Below are positions 19,157-28,910 of a stretch of 64,000 nt of DNA, in pieces. The notes beneath the pieces were generated by a model. It saw only the letters and a list, made by a program, of their open reading frames with translations, was not told the DNA's origin and searched no databases. The DNA comes from Aldehydirespirator sp965261105 (lineage in GTDB: Bacteria > Actinomycetota > Acidimicrobiia > Acidimicrobiales > Aldehydirespiratoraceae): the NCBI GenBank assembly GCA_965261105.1, contig CBDHCM010000006.1, positions 3,410,001 to 3,474,000 on the forward strand. Direction: 5' to 3'. A program made the position numbers and the translations under genes. Numbering within the stretch: the first letter of the stretch is position 1; each line of letters opens with the position of its first letter.

Positions 19157-20188
19157 CTAGCCCTGTCCACCTGAGCTCTCCTTCACCGACGCCTTGCCTG
19201 CCGATATCCACGGCATCATGGCCCTGAGCTCGGCGCCGACCCTCTCGACCGGATGCTCGTGGCCGGCCGCCTCCAAACGCAGGAAGTTGGCCCGGCCGCC
19301 TCGGCCCTCGGCCACCCATTCCCTGGCGAACGAGCCGTCCTGCACCTCGGCCAGGATCCGGCCCATCTCGGCCCGCACCGCGTCGTTCACGATGCGCGGC
19401 CCCCTGGTGAGGTCGCCGTACTCGGCGGTGTCCGAAACCGAGTAGCGCATCCCGGAGATGCCCTCCTCGTACATGAGGTCCACGATCAGCTTCAGCTCGT
19501 GCAGGCACTCGAAATAGGCGATCTCGGGCTGGTAGCCGGCGTCGACCAGCGTCTCGAAGGCGGCCTGCACCAGAGCGGTGGTGCCCCCGCACAGCACGGC
19601 CTGCTCGCCGAACAGGTCGGTCTCGGTCTCCTCGGTGAAGGTGGTCTCGATCACGCCGGCCCGGGCCCCGCCGATGGCGTCGGCGTAGGCCAGCGCCAGC
19701 GGCAGCGCCGAGCCGGAAGCGTCCTGCTCCACCGCCACCAGGCACGGCACCCCGCCGCCCTCGACGTAGGTGCGCCGCACCAGATGGCCGGGCCCCTTGG
19801 GGGCCACCATGCACACATCCACCGATTCCGGTGGCGATATGAGCCCGAAGCGGATGTTGAAGCCGTGGGCGAAGAACACCGCATCGCAGGCCTGCAGGTT
19901 CGGCTCCACGTGCTCGGCGTAGATGGCGCCCATCTCGGTGTCGGGCATCAGCATCATCGTCACATCGGCCTCAGCCACGGCCTCGGCGATGGAGCGAACC
20001 TCGAGCCCGGCCTCCCGGGCCTTGGCCGCCGACGACGAGCCGTCGCGCAGGCCCACCCGCACATCGATGCCTGAATCCTTGAGGTTGAGGGCGTGCGAAT
20101 GGCCCTGGGATCCGTAGCCGAGCACGGCCACCTTGCGATCGGCGATAGCCGACCGGTCTACGTCTGCCTCGTAGTAGATGTTGGCCAC
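19157..20188 (-). CDS. ilvC: Ketol-acid reductoisomerase (NADP+)
   Basis: Class I enzyme (343 aa) that isomerises and reduces acetolactate or acetohydroxybutyrate with NADPH and Mg2+, the second common step to valine, leucine and isoleucine. The nucleotide-binding loop VAVLGYGSQGHSHALNL is near residue 20. The metal site includes KGPGHLVR, and FTEETETDLFGEQAVLCGG is followed by the helical domain with the AYFECLHELKLIVDLMYE motif. It starts with GTG at 20188 after AGAGAGG. Last gene of the ilvB-ilvN-ilvC run; the gap to ilvN is 61 bp. Confidence 0.97.
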   Translation of the reverse strand: MANIYYEADVDRSAIADRKVAVLGYGSQGHSHALNLKDSGIDVRVGLRDGSSSAAKAREAGLEVRSIAEAVAEADVTMMLMPDTEMGAIYAEHVEPNLQACDAVFFAHGFNIRFGLISPPESVDVCMVAPKGPGHLVRRTYVEGGGVPCLVAVEQDASGSALPLALAYADAIGGARAGVIETTFTEETETDLFGEQAVLCGGTTALVQAAFETLVDAGYQPEIAYFECLHELKLIVDLMYEEGISGMRYSVSDTAEYGDLTRGPRIVNDAVRAEMGRILAEVQDGSFAREWVAEGRGGRANFLRLEAAGHEHPVERVGAELRAMMPWISAGKASVKESSGGQG

Positions 20189-20249
20189 GGGTGCCTCTCT
20201 TTGCGGGTTGTCGTATCGGGGGTGGATGTCAACAATGGCGTCGAGGGGG

Positions 20250-20780
20250 TCAGGAGTCCAGCGAGGGCAGGGCGACCCGCCCGGTGCGCTGAAGCTTGAC
20301 TATGCCGAAGGCTCGCAGACGCTGCTCGAACTCGTCCAGCCGGGGCGGGCGGGCCGACAGCGAGAGCATCATCTGCGACTGGTTCTCGTCGAGCACGAAC
20401 GCCCGGAAGTCGTCGATCAGCCCCAGGAGCTCGTGGCGGCGCCCCCCGGCCGCGTCCACGGCCACGGTCACCAGCATCAGCTCCCGCTCGACCGACTCCG
20501 CTGGGCTCAGCTCGCTGATCTCCACCACGTTGATGAGCTTGTCGAGCTGCTTGACCACCTGTTCCAACGGCGACGAGGCCACGTCGACGGTGAAGGTGAT
20601 GCGGCTGAAGCGCTCGTCGGCGGTGGGCGCCACCGCCAGCGACTCGATGTTGAAACCGCGGCGAGCGAACAGGCCGGCAACCCTGGCCAGCACGCCCGGC
20701 TTGTTCTCCACCGTGGTGACGATGGTGTGGAACCGGTAAGCGGGCCCGGCGTCGCCGGCAGTGGCAGCCGCGGCGCTCAT
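20250..20780 (-). CDS. ilvN: Acetolactate synthase small (regulatory) subunit
   Basis: The 176-aa regulatory subunit binds the end-product amino acids and raises the activity of IlvB. The ACT domain begins at about residue 16 (FHTIVTTVENKPGVLARVAGLFARRG, split here as FHTIVTTVENKPGVL and ARVAGLFARRG), followed by the ALS_ss C-terminal domain ending RLRAFGIVKLQRTGRVAL. The ATG at 20780 overlaps the ilvB stop by four bases (ATGA), which implies coupled translation; the longer upstream frame is a shadow of ilvB. Length is normal for the family. The IlvH/IlvN naming is interchangeable here. Confidence 0.96.
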   Translation of the reverse strand: MSAAAATAGDAGPAYRFHTIVTTVENKPGVLARVAGLFARRGFNIESLAVAPTADERFSRITFTVDVASSPLEQVVKQLDKLINVVEISELSPAESVERELMLVTVAVDAAGGRRHELLGLIDDFRAFVLDENQSQMMLSLSARPPRLDEFEQRLRAFGIVKLQRTGRVALPSLDS

Positions 20781-22510
20781 CGCTGCGACGGGTCGACGAC
20801 TATGTCGGAGTTGGACTGCCCCGCCGGGACCATCGGGAAGACGTTCTCGCCCGCGGAGGTGCGGAACTCCAGCACCACGGGACGGTCGTCGATCTCGTTG
20901 GCCTTGGCGATGGCCGGAGCCACCTCCTCGGGGGCCTCCACCCGCAGGGCAACACAGCCCATGGCCTCGGCCCACTTCACGTAGTCGGGAATCTCATAGG
21001 AGAGGTACACCTCGCTGTAGCGCTCCTCGTAGAACATCTCCTGCCACTGGCGGACCATGCCCAGATAGGCGTTGTTGAACAGGGCGACCTTGATGGGGAT
21101 GCGCTCCATGGACGCGGTCACCAGCTCCTGCGCGGTCATCTGGAAGCAGCCGTCGCCGTCGACGGCCCACACCATCCGGTCGGGCATCCCGACCTTGGCC
21201 CCGATGGCGGCCGGGACGGAGAAGCCCATGGTGCCCAGACCGCCGGAGTTGATCCAGGTGTAGGGATGGTCGAAGCGCCAGTACTGGCTGGCCCACATCT
21301 GGTGCTGGCCCACGCCGGAGGTGACGATGGTGTCGGCGGGGGTGGAGTCTCGCAGCACCTCCAGCACGTACTGGGGCTTGAGCAGCTCCCCCGCCTCGGA
21401 CTGCTCGTACACCAGCGGGTAGCGCTCCTGCCAGCCGCTGATCTGGGACCGCCAGGCTCGGCGGTCGGGCTGGGCGCCCCCGCCGCCGCAGGCCCGCAGC
21501 GCCTCGACGAGATCGGCGATCACCAGCCTGCAGTCGCCGCGGATGCCCACGTCAGGAACTCTGACCTTGCCCAACTCGGCCGCGTCGATGTCCACGTGGA
21601 TCACCTTGGCGTCGGGAGCGAAGCCGTCGAGGCGGCCGGTGACCCGGTCGTCGAAACGGGCACCGAGCGCGATGAGCAGGTCAGAGCGCTGCATGGCGGT
21701 GACCGCGGTGTAGTTGCCGTGCATGCCCGGCATGCCCAGGCACAGCTCGTGGCTGTCGGGGAAGCACCCTCGGGCCATGAGGGTGGTGACCACCGGAACG
21801 TCGATCAGCTCGGCGAGGGCCAGCAGCTCGGCCGCGGCCCGGGCCTTGAGGATCCCGCCGCCGGCGTAGATCACGGGGCGCTCGGCTGTGCAGATCAGCT
21901 CGGCCGCGGCCCGCACCAGCTCGGGATCGCCGATCGTGGCGGGGCGGTATCCGGGCAGCTCCATGATGTCGTCGGTGGGCTCGTACCAGGTCATGGCCGA
22001 GCGCGGGTTGCGGGGGTCGACGATGTCTTTGGGGATGTCCACCAGGACCGGCCCCGGCCGTCCGGTAGTGGCGATGTGGAAGGCCTCGTGCACGATCCGG
22101 GGGATGTCCTGGGCCTCGGTGACCAGGAAGTTGTGCTTGGTGACCGACAAAGTGATGCCGGTGGTGTCGCACTCCTGGAAGGCGTCGGTGCCGATGGCCG
22201 CGTAGGGCACCTGGCCGGTGATGCACACCATCGGGATCGAGTCCATGTAGGCGTCGCACAGGGCGGTGACCACGTTGGTGGCGCCCGGCCCGGAGGTGAT
22301 CATCACCACGCCGGGGCGCCCGGTGGCGTGGGCGTAGCCCTCGGCCATGTGACCGGCCCCCTGCTCGTGACGCACCAGGATGTGGCGCACCGGCGACTCG
22401 ATGATCGGGTCGTACACCGGGAGGATGGCCCCCCCGGGCAGCCCGAACACCACCTCGGTGCCCTCGCATTCGAGGGCCTTGATGAGGGCTTGTCCGCCGT
22501 TCATGTCCAT
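20777..22510 (-). CDS. ilvB: Acetolactate synthase large (catalytic) subunit
   Basis: Thiamine-diphosphate enzyme (577 aa from ATG 22510) that joins two pyruvates, or pyruvate and 2-oxobutyrate. The Glu-containing start of the N domain is EVVFGLPGGAILPVYD. The HEQGAGHMAEGYA segment holds the substrate/TPP residues. The C-terminal TPP motif GDGCFQMTAQEL runs to FNN. GGAGG lies eight bases before ATG 22510, so the in-frame extension to 22597 is not used. First gene of the ilv operon. A strong hairpin (22571-22589) sits between it and the acyltransferase gene upstream. Confidence 0.96.
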   Translation of the reverse strand: MDMNGGQALIKALECEGTEVVFGLPGGAILPVYDPIIESPVRHILVRHEQGAGHMAEGYAHATGRPGVVMITSGPGATNVVTALCDAYMDSIPMVCITGQVPYAAIGTDAFQECDTTGITLSVTKHNFLVTEAQDIPRIVHEAFHIATTGRPGPVLVDIPKDIVDPRNPRSAMTWYEPTDDIMELPGYRPATIGDPELVRAAAELICTAERPVIYAGGGILKARAAAELLALAELIDVPVVTTLMARGCFPDSHELCLGMPGMHGNYTAVTAMQRSDLLIALGARFDDRVTGRLDGFAPDAKVIHVDIDAAELGKVRVPDVGIRGDCRLVIADLVEALRACGGGGAQPDRRAWRSQISGWQERYPLVYEQSEAGELLKPQYVLEVLRDSTPADTIVTSGVGQHQMWASQYWRFDHPYTWINSGGLGTMGFSVPAAIGAKVGMPDRMVWAVDGDGCFQMTAQELVTASMERIPIKVALFNNAYLGMVRQWQEMFYEERYSEVYLSYEIPDYVKWAEAMGCVALRVEAPEEVAPAIAKANEIDDRPVVLEFRTSAGENVFPMVPAGQSNSDIVVDPSQR

Positions 22511-22570
22511 GCTCGGGCCTCCGGGGCGGTTGCTAGGGGTGTCATCGATCGAGCGGGCCGCACGCGAAAC

Positions 22571-22589
22571 GACCTCCCTGGGGGAGGTC
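22571..22589 (-). terminator. Hairpin before ilvB, terminator or attenuator
   Basis: GACCTCCC and GGGAGGTC pair perfectly over eight bases around a three-base loop; on the minus strand GTTTCG follows. It lies after the acyltransferase stop (22626) and 60 bases before the ilvB start. It could end the upstream transcript or act in an ilv leader. No leader peptide rich in Val/Leu/Ile codons and no T-box motif was seen. Confidence 0.5.
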
Positions 22590-22625
22590 TTGCGCACGAT
22601 CGGATGGGGTTGCGAGCGCGCGCTG

Positions 22626-24950
22626 TCAGAGAGGTACTGCTACGGGCCGAACAGCGTGGCTCACAGGGCCAAGTATGGCCGCTGAATCGGTGCGAGGCAA
22701 CCACGACAGGCGGAGCAGGCCAAGCAGGGCCGGGCCCAGCACGTCGGCCGCGAACGCCTCGGCCCTGTCGTAGTCGATGTGCATGCCGTCGGAGCGGCCG
22801 TATAGGCCGTCATAGCCGTAGGTGTCGAGCACCGCGGCGGTTTCGATCAACTCGACGGTGGCTGTTCCGTCGACCGCGTTGAACTCTTCGATCAGGCCGC
22901 GAATGAGACTGTTGTACGCCTCTGCCCTGTCGGGACTGGTCTGGGGCTGGTCGGAGGCGTCCGCGCCCGGGGTCGGAAGCAGTCGTGGCGCGGTGGTGAA
23001 CACCACTCTGGCGCCGACGCCCCGGGCCTCCTCGACCAGACGCCGGTAGGAGTCGGCGACGTCGGAGGCCAGGCCGGGATCGAGGATCGACACCCATTCC
23101 CCGTCGGCGTTCTGATGGTCGAATAGCACCGCACCGTGGTCGACGACGAGCACGACGGTCGAGCCCTCCTCGATGCGGTCGTCCCGGCAGGGCCCGTCCT
23201 CAACGAATCCCATCGGGTGCGGCCCGACGTTGAGGTCGCCCCTTAGGGTGCGCCACTCACTGTCGGGCGTGCCCGCGGGCGAGCAGCCGATCTGGGAGTG
23301 GTCCACGACGACCATCAGCCGGCCGGCGTTGCCCCACTCGCGTAGCCCGTCGGCCACGTAGAGCGCGGTGGAGTCGCCGAGGACGGTGACGATGTGCACC
23401 GCGATCCCGGTGTCGGGCTGCGGCGGGGCGGTGGCCGGCACAGTGGTCTGCGGTGTCGGTTCGTCTATGCCTTCGGGCGACTGCTGGGAGGGCTCCGAGG
23501 CCGGATCGAGCCGCGGCGGCGACCCGGTCGGCGCAGAAGGCGTCGCCGACGGCTCCGGCGCCGCTGGGTCCGGGGGCGGCGATCTGGTCGCGGGCACCAG
23601 ACCCTCCGGTTCCGGGTACGGCTCGTCGGGCGCTTTCGTAGTGGTTGCGGGCGCGGCGGGCGCCGTGGTTGGCGCCGTCTCGGGTGCAGCACGCTCGGTA
23701 AGCGAAGTGGCGGTGGCCGCGGGGCTGGCCGGGGCCGCCGTCTGCTCGGTGAGCCATGCGGGTAGCTCGTCGGCTCCTTCGGCCCGCTCGGCGATGCCCC
23801 GGGCCGGCACCGAGGCCACCGCGGCCACCGCGGCCACCGTCACCACTGCGGCCGCGGCCGCCGCCAGCGCCGGCACGGCCAGCCGGCTCGCCCCTCGGCG
23901 CACCGGCATCTCCAGCACATGAAACGACACCTCCGCGAGGCCCAAGGTCACCGCGACCACCACTGCCGGATGCCAGCCGGTCAGCTCGATCACGGGCCAG
24001 TGGAACAGATAGATGGCATAGGAGCGCAACCCCAGCCAGCGCAACGGCGCCCAAGACAAGTACCGGGCAGGCCAGCCGTCTCTTGTCGCGGCGACCACCA
24101 GCACAACCCAGCACAGCGACATCAACTGCGGGCCGCCCCGGAACACCAAGCCGTCATCAGCGCCCAGACGGATCACCGACACCACAGCGAGCGCCGCCGC
24201 TGCCGCCAGAACCGTCGCCCATACCATCCGCGGCAGGCGCGACAGGCCCTCAGGCGGCTGGAACAGGCGGCGCACCACCGCGAAGCGGGACTGGGCCACC
24301 GCCAGACCCGCGCCAGCCGCGATCTCCAGCGCCCGCACCGGGGTAGCCACATACGCGTCGGTCGATCCCCACCACAGCCACACGCCGCCCAATCCGACAG
24401 CCGCCATCACGCCCACCACCCGCCCGGGCCTGCGAGTCAGCGCCACGGCAGCCGGGAACACCAAGTAGAACTGCTCCTCAATCGCCAAAGACCAGTAATG
24501 TGCCAAAGGCTCCGGCGCGGCATCGAAGATTCCCGCGTAGCCCACCTCGTCGAGCGACGCGTGCCAGTTGAACACGTTCAACGCGGCGGTCAAAGCGTCG
24601 ACGCCGATGACGCGCAACGGCTGATCGTCCACCAGCGCAGTCAAAGCCAGCGTGGCCGCGATCGTCACCAACGCGGCCGGCAAGAGCCGCCGCACACGCC
24701 TGGCCATGAACCGGCCCAGGCGCAGCCGACCCGTAGCCGCGACCTCTGCATCCAACAGACCCGCAATCAGATAACCCGACAACGTGAAGAACAGCCCCAC
24801 CCCCAACCAGCCGCCCCGAACCACGTCAGGCCACAGATGGAACGCCAACACCCACCCCACCGCCAAACCCCGAAGCCCGTCAAGACCCGGAAACCGGCGA
24901 TCCACACGCGGCGGCGCACCGGATGCAGCCGCCGAGGCAGGCGCCGCCAT
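22626..24950 (-). CDS. Membrane O-acyltransferase (acyltransferase 3) with SGNH domain, paralogue 1
   Basis: The 774-aa protein begins with an acyltransferase-3 (OatA/OafA-like) membrane domain: RFPGLDGLRGLAVGWVLAFH carries the conserved Arg and His, then FFTLSGYLIAGLL and SLAIEEQFYLVFPA, with about ten hydrophobic segments. A Pro/Ala/Thr-rich linker (about residues 395-505) leads to an extracytoplasmic SGNH-type domain starting VTVLGDSTALYVADGLREW (Gly-Asp-Ser nucleophile) and ending with the DGMHIDYD block that supplies Asp and His. Such proteins add acyl groups to cell-wall or surface glycans. The substrate is unknown. Tandem with a close paralogue at 25126-27417. Confidence 0.9.
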   Translation of the reverse strand: MAAPASAAASGAPPRVDRRFPGLDGLRGLAVGWVLAFHLWPDVVRGGWLGVGLFFTLSGYLIAGLLDAEVAATGRLRLGRFMARRVRRLLPAALVTIAATLALTALVDDQPLRVIGVDALTAALNVFNWHASLDEVGYAGIFDAAPEPLAHYWSLAIEEQFYLVFPAAVALTRRPGRVVGVMAAVGLGGVWLWWGSTDAYVATPVRALEIAAGAGLAVAQSRFAVVRRLFQPPEGLSRLPRMVWATVLAAAAALAVVSVIRLGADDGLVFRGGPQLMSLCWVVLVVAATRDGWPARYLSWAPLRWLGLRSYAIYLFHWPVIELTGWHPAVVVAVTLGLAEVSFHVLEMPVRRGASRLAVPALAAAAAAVVTVAAVAAVASVPARGIAERAEGADELPAWLTEQTAAPASPAATATSLTERAAPETAPTTAPAAPATTTKAPDEPYPEPEGLVPATRSPPPDPAAPEPSATPSAPTGSPPRLDPASEPSQQSPEGIDEPTPQTTVPATAPPQPDTGIAVHIVTVLGDSTALYVADGLREWGNAGRLMVVVDHSQIGCSPAGTPDSEWRTLRGDLNVGPHPMGFVEDGPCRDDRIEEGSTVVLVVDHGAVLFDHQNADGEWVSILDPGLASDVADSYRRLVEEARGVGARVVFTTAPRLLPTPGADASDQPQTSPDRAEAYNSLIRGLIEEFNAVDGTATVELIETAAVLDTYGYDGLYGRSDGMHIDYDRAEAFAADVLGPALLGLLRLSWLPRTDSAAILGPVSHAVRPVAVPL

Positions 24951-25125
24951 GCTTACATCACCCAGCCCGTCCTAGCTTTCACGCCATGCTCGCACGGCTT
25001 CGAGACTACAGATGGCTTCCCCAGCCATAGAGCCAGCGCGGTTAGGTGGAAGCGCCTCGCGGTGCAGCGTGGGGTCTCCCGGGCGGAGTCTTCCGTGGCT
25101 CTGATCGCTGCCCGCGTCGAGTCGC

Positions 25126-27417
25126 TCAGGCGGATTGCGTCACCACTCCTTGCAGGACGTCGAGCACTGCGGGGCCCAGCACCTCTGCCGCATAGACGGC
25201 GGACCGCTCGAAGTCGACATGCGTTCCGTCCGCTCGACCGTAGCGGCCGTCGTATCCAGACGCGTCGAGCTCGATTGCCGTGTCGATCAGCGCGACGGTC
25301 GGGGAGCCCTCAATGGCGTTCAACTCCTCGATCAGGTTGCGAACGAGAGCGTTGTATGCACGGGCTCTCTCCGGCTCTGCCTGAGGCAGTCTCGGACTTG
25401 ATTCACCGGGAAGTGGAAGAGGTTGCGGTGCGGTGGTGAATGCGACGCGGGCGCCGCCAGCGTGGGCCTTCGCCACGAGATCCCGGTAGGCGTCTTCCAC
25501 ATCTGATGCCAGGTCGTCATCGAGAATCGAGGCCCACGAGCCGCCAGGTCGCTCGTGATCGAACAGCACCGCGGCGTGGTCGAATACCAGGACCAGAGTA
25601 GATCCAGGTTCAATGTCGTCGTCCCGGCACGGCCCATCGCTATTCCACCCGATTCGTGTGGGGTCAGCCTCTGCGTGGCCCCTCGCTCGCGTCCACTGGC
25701 TACCGGGACGGCTCACCGGCGAGCAGCCGATCCCGGAACGGTCGATCACAGCCATCGTCTGGTTGGTGTCAGCCCAGTCACGCAGTCCGACGGCTAGGTG
25801 CAGTGCGGCGGAGTCGCCGAGGACGGTGACGATGGGCACCGCGATCCCGGTGTCGGGCTGCGGCGGTGCGGTGGCCGGCACCGTGGTCGGCGGCGCCGCA
25901 GTGTCGCCGGTCCCCTCTGGGGCGTCCTGGGTGGACTCCGATGACGGATCAGACGGCGGGGGCGGCGTCTCCGACGGTGCGGAGGTCACCGGGAACGGCT
26001 CTGAGGGGGCCGAGGGTTCTGAGGCCGGCGACGGCGGCTCCAGTGAGGCGGCCTCGTCGGGTTCTGCGGGTGGCTCAGCGGGCGGTTCGGCTGTGGTTGA
26101 CGGCGCAACCGGCGTCGTGGTTGGTGCCGGATCGGGTGCCGTGGGCTCGGGAAGCGAACTCGGGGCGCCGCCCGTGGCCGGCGTCGCGGTCGCCGGTGGG
26201 TCCTGCTCGGTGAGCCACGCGGGCAACTCATCGGCACCCTCGGCTCGCTCGGCGATCCCGCGAGTCGGTGAGGAGGCGGCCGCGGCCACGGCGGACACAG
26301 CCACCACCACCACCGCGGCCGCGGCCAGCAGCGGTATGGCCCGCCGGCCGGTGCCGCGGCGGACCGGCATCTCCAGCAGACGGAACGACGCCTCTGCCGC
26401 GCCCAGAGTGACCGCGATCACCACTGCCCGATGCCAGTCGGTCAGCTCGATCACCGGCCAATGGAACAGGTAGATGGCATAGGAGCGCAGGCCCAACCAG
26501 CGCAACGGCGCCCACGACATGAGCCGGGCCGGCCAGCCGTCTCTCACCGCGGCGATCACCAGCACCACCCAGCACAGCGCCATCAACTGCGGGCCGCCTC
26601 GGAACACCAAGGCGTCTTCGGGCCCGAGGCGGGCCACCGACATCACGGTGAGTGCCGCCGCGACCGCCAGCAACACCGCCCAGGCGAGCCGGGACGGACG
26701 CGGCAAGTCTGCGGGCGGCTGGAACAGGCGACGCACCGCCCCGAACCGGGCCTGGGCCACCGCGAGACCCGCTCCGGCCGCAATCTCCAGAGCCCGCACC
26801 GGAGTGGCCACGTAGGCGTCGGTCGACCCCCACCACAGCCACACGCCGACCAAGCCGATGGCCGCCATGGCACACACCACCCGTCCGGGCCGGCGGGTCA
26901 GGGCCACCGCGGCCGGGAAGACCAGATAGAACTGCTCCTCGATCGCCAGCGACCAGAAATGGGCCAACGGTTCCGGCGCGGCCTCGAAGATCCCGGCGTA
27001 GCCCGCCTCGTCGAGGGACGCGTGCCAGTTGAACACGTTCAGCGCGGCGGTCAGAGCGTCGATGCCGATCGTGCGCAGCGGTTGATCGTCCACGATCGCG
27101 GTCAGCGCCAGCGCACCCGAGATCGTCACCAGCGCGGCGGGCAGCAGCCGGCGCACCCGCCTGGCCATGAACCGGCCCAGGCGCAGCCGGCCGGTGGTCG
27201 TGACCTCGGTGTCCAGCAGGCCCGCGATCAGATAGCCCGACAGCGTGAAGAACAGCCCCACGCCCAGCCAGCCGCCCCGCACCACATCGGGCCACAGATG
27301 GAACGCGAGCACCCACGCCACCGCCAAGCCCCGCAGACCGTCCAGGCCCGGAAGCCGGCGATCAGCACCGGAGCGGGCCCTGGATGCAACCGCCGAAGAA
27401 GGCGCCACCACGCTCAT
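25126..27417 (-). CDS. Membrane O-acyltransferase (acyltransferase 3) with SGNH domain, paralogue 2
   Basis: 763 aa with the same layout as the neighbour: RLPGLDGLRGLAVAWVLAFH, FFTLSGYLIAGLLD, SLAIEEQFYLVFPAAVALT, a Pro/Ser/Ala-rich linker, VTVLGDSAALHLAVGLRDW and DGTHVDFERS. The membrane domains of the two proteins are nearly the same residue for residue, while linkers and SGNH tails differ more. Upstream sequences are also alike (CGAGACTAC near both starts), so promoter and gene were duplicated together. The different SGNH tails may give different acceptors. Both copies look intact. Confidence 0.9.
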   Translation of the reverse strand: MSVVAPSSAVASRARSGADRRLPGLDGLRGLAVAWVLAFHLWPDVVRGGWLGVGLFFTLSGYLIAGLLDTEVTTTGRLRLGRFMARRVRRLLPAALVTISGALALTAIVDDQPLRTIGIDALTAALNVFNWHASLDEAGYAGIFEAAPEPLAHFWSLAIEEQFYLVFPAAVALTRRPGRVVCAMAAIGLVGVWLWWGSTDAYVATPVRALEIAAGAGLAVAQARFGAVRRLFQPPADLPRPSRLAWAVLLAVAAALTVMSVARLGPEDALVFRGGPQLMALCWVVLVIAAVRDGWPARLMSWAPLRWLGLRSYAIYLFHWPVIELTDWHRAVVIAVTLGAAEASFRLLEMPVRRGTGRRAIPLLAAAAVVVVAVSAVAAAASSPTRGIAERAEGADELPAWLTEQDPPATATPATGGAPSSLPEPTAPDPAPTTTPVAPSTTAEPPAEPPAEPDEAASLEPPSPASEPSAPSEPFPVTSAPSETPPPPSDPSSESTQDAPEGTGDTAAPPTTVPATAPPQPDTGIAVPIVTVLGDSAALHLAVGLRDWADTNQTMAVIDRSGIGCSPVSRPGSQWTRARGHAEADPTRIGWNSDGPCRDDDIEPGSTLVLVFDHAAVLFDHERPGGSWASILDDDLASDVEDAYRDLVAKAHAGGARVAFTTAPQPLPLPGESSPRLPQAEPERARAYNALVRNLIEELNAIEGSPTVALIDTAIELDASGYDGRYGRADGTHVDFERSAVYAAEVLGPAVLDVLQGVVTQSA

Positions 27418-27509
27418 GCGACTCGCCCCTCCTAACCTCGCGGCCGTGCTCTCATGGCTCCGAGACTACTTATGACGCCGGAGGCCCAGAACCGCGGGGG
27501 CTGGTGCTC

Positions 27510-28841
27510 ATGAGGCAGCCACAGCGGCTGCGCTGGAGCGACGACGACCGGGAGATATGGCGGCTGGCGTGGCCCGCGCTGGGCGCGCTGGTGGCCGAGC
27601 CCCTGTATGTGCTGGCCGACACCGCCATCGTGGGCCGCATCGGCACACCGCAGCTCGGCGGCCTGGCGCTGGCCGCGTCGATCCTGCTGGCCGCCCACGC
27701 CATGTTCATCTTCCTGGCCTACGGCACCACCGCCGCGGTGGCCCGGCTGCTGGGTGCGGGCGAGCACCGGCGGGCCGCCCATCAGGCGGTGCAGAGCATC
27801 TGGCTGGCCCTGGCCGCGGGCATTGTGCTGGCCGCGGTCGGACTGTTGCTGGCGCGGCGGCTGGTGGGCGCGCTGGGCGGCGAGGACCCCGAGGTGCTCA
27901 GCCATGCCCTCGTATACCTGCGCATCTCGCTGTTCGGCCTGCCGGCCATGCTGGTCATGCTGGCCGGGGTGGGCTACCTGCGAGGCGTTCAGGACACCAA
28001 GAAGCCCTTCGCGGTGGCCCTGGGCTCGGCGGTCGGGAACTTCGTGCTCGAGGCGGTGCTGATCTTCGGCTTCGGACACGGCATCGGCGCCTCTGCCCTG
28101 TCGACGGTTGTGGCCCAGAGCGCGGCCGCCGCGGTCTTCGTGTGGTGGATCCGCCAAGCGGTGTCGCGCTACGACGTGAGCCTGAGGCCCGACCCGGCGG
28201 CCATAAGGCGCCTGGCGGTGGCGGGCTGGGATCTGTTGATCCGGACCTCGGCGCTGCGGGCCAGCCTGATCATCACGGTGGCAGTGGCGGCCCGCATCGG
28301 CACCGTCGACCTGGCCGCACACCAGATCGTGTTCGAGGTGTGGACGGTCCTGGCCTTGGTGCTCGACGCGGTGGCCATCGCCGGCCAGGCCCTGATCGGC
28401 CTGGCTCTGGGCGCGGGCCGGCCCGAGCGCGCCCGCTCGCTCGGGCGCCGCATGATCATCTGGGGAGCGGCCGCCGGAGTTCTGACCGGCACAGTCGTGC
28501 TAGCCACCTCGGGACTGCTGCCACGAGTGTTCACCGGTGACGCCGCGGTGGCCGCGCTGGCAGCATTCCTGCTGTTGCACGTGGGTTTCTCGCAGCCAGC
28601 GGCGGGGGTGGTGTTCGCCCTGGACGGCGCGCTGATCGGCGCCGGCGACTTGCGCTTCCTGGCCGTGTCCATGGTCGGCGCGGGAGTGGTGCTAGTGGGC
28701 GGCGGGCTGGTCGTTCTGGCCGCGGGCGCCGGGATCGGCTGGCTATGGGCTGCCCTTCACGCCTGGATGGCGACCCGGCTGACGATGATGCTGTGGCGCT
28801 TCGCCGGCACCCGCTGGCAGGTCACCGGCGCCGACCGCTGA
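27510..28841 (+). CDS. MATE-family multidrug/toxin exporter (DinF-like)
   Basis: 443 aa from ATG 27510. There are twelve hydrophobic segments in two similar halves. The N-terminal half has LAWPALGALVAEPLYVLADT and AIVGRIGTPQLGGLALA, the MATE hallmark, followed by FLAYGTTAAVARLLGAGE. The second half has the matching VAARIGTVDLAAHQIVFEVW and AIAGQALIGLALGAGR. MATE proteins export cationic compounds using Na+ or H+ gradients. It is transcribed away from the acyltransferase gene with a 92-bp divergent gap. Earlier in-frame starts exist (GTG 27504) but ATG follows a G-rich ribosome site. Confidence 0.92.
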   Translation: MRQPQRLRWSDDDREIWRLAWPALGALVAEPLYVLADTAIVGRIGTPQLGGLALAASILLAAHAMFIFLAYGTTAAVARLLGAGEHRRAAHQAVQSIWLALAAGIVLAAVGLLLARRLVGALGGEDPEVLSHALVYLRISLFGLPAMLVMLAGVGYLRGVQDTKKPFAVALGSAVGNFVLEAVLIFGFGHGIGASALSTVVAQSAAAAVFVWWIRQAVSRYDVSLRPDPAAIRRLAVAGWDLLIRTSALRASLIITVAVAARIGTVDLAAHQIVFEVWTVLALVLDAVAIAGQALIGLALGAGRPERARSLGRRMIIWGAAAGVLTGTVVLATSGLLPRVFTGDAAVAALAAFLLLHVGFSQPAAGVVFALDGALIGAGDLRFLAVSMVGAGVVLVGGGLVVLAAGAGIGWLWAALHAWMATRLTMMLWRFAGTRWQVTGADR

Positions 28842-28910
28842 ACTCAATGATCAATGAGTCTCGTGATGTTTCAGGTTGCGGCATGACAGATGGTGGCGTA
28901 GGGTGGGCAT

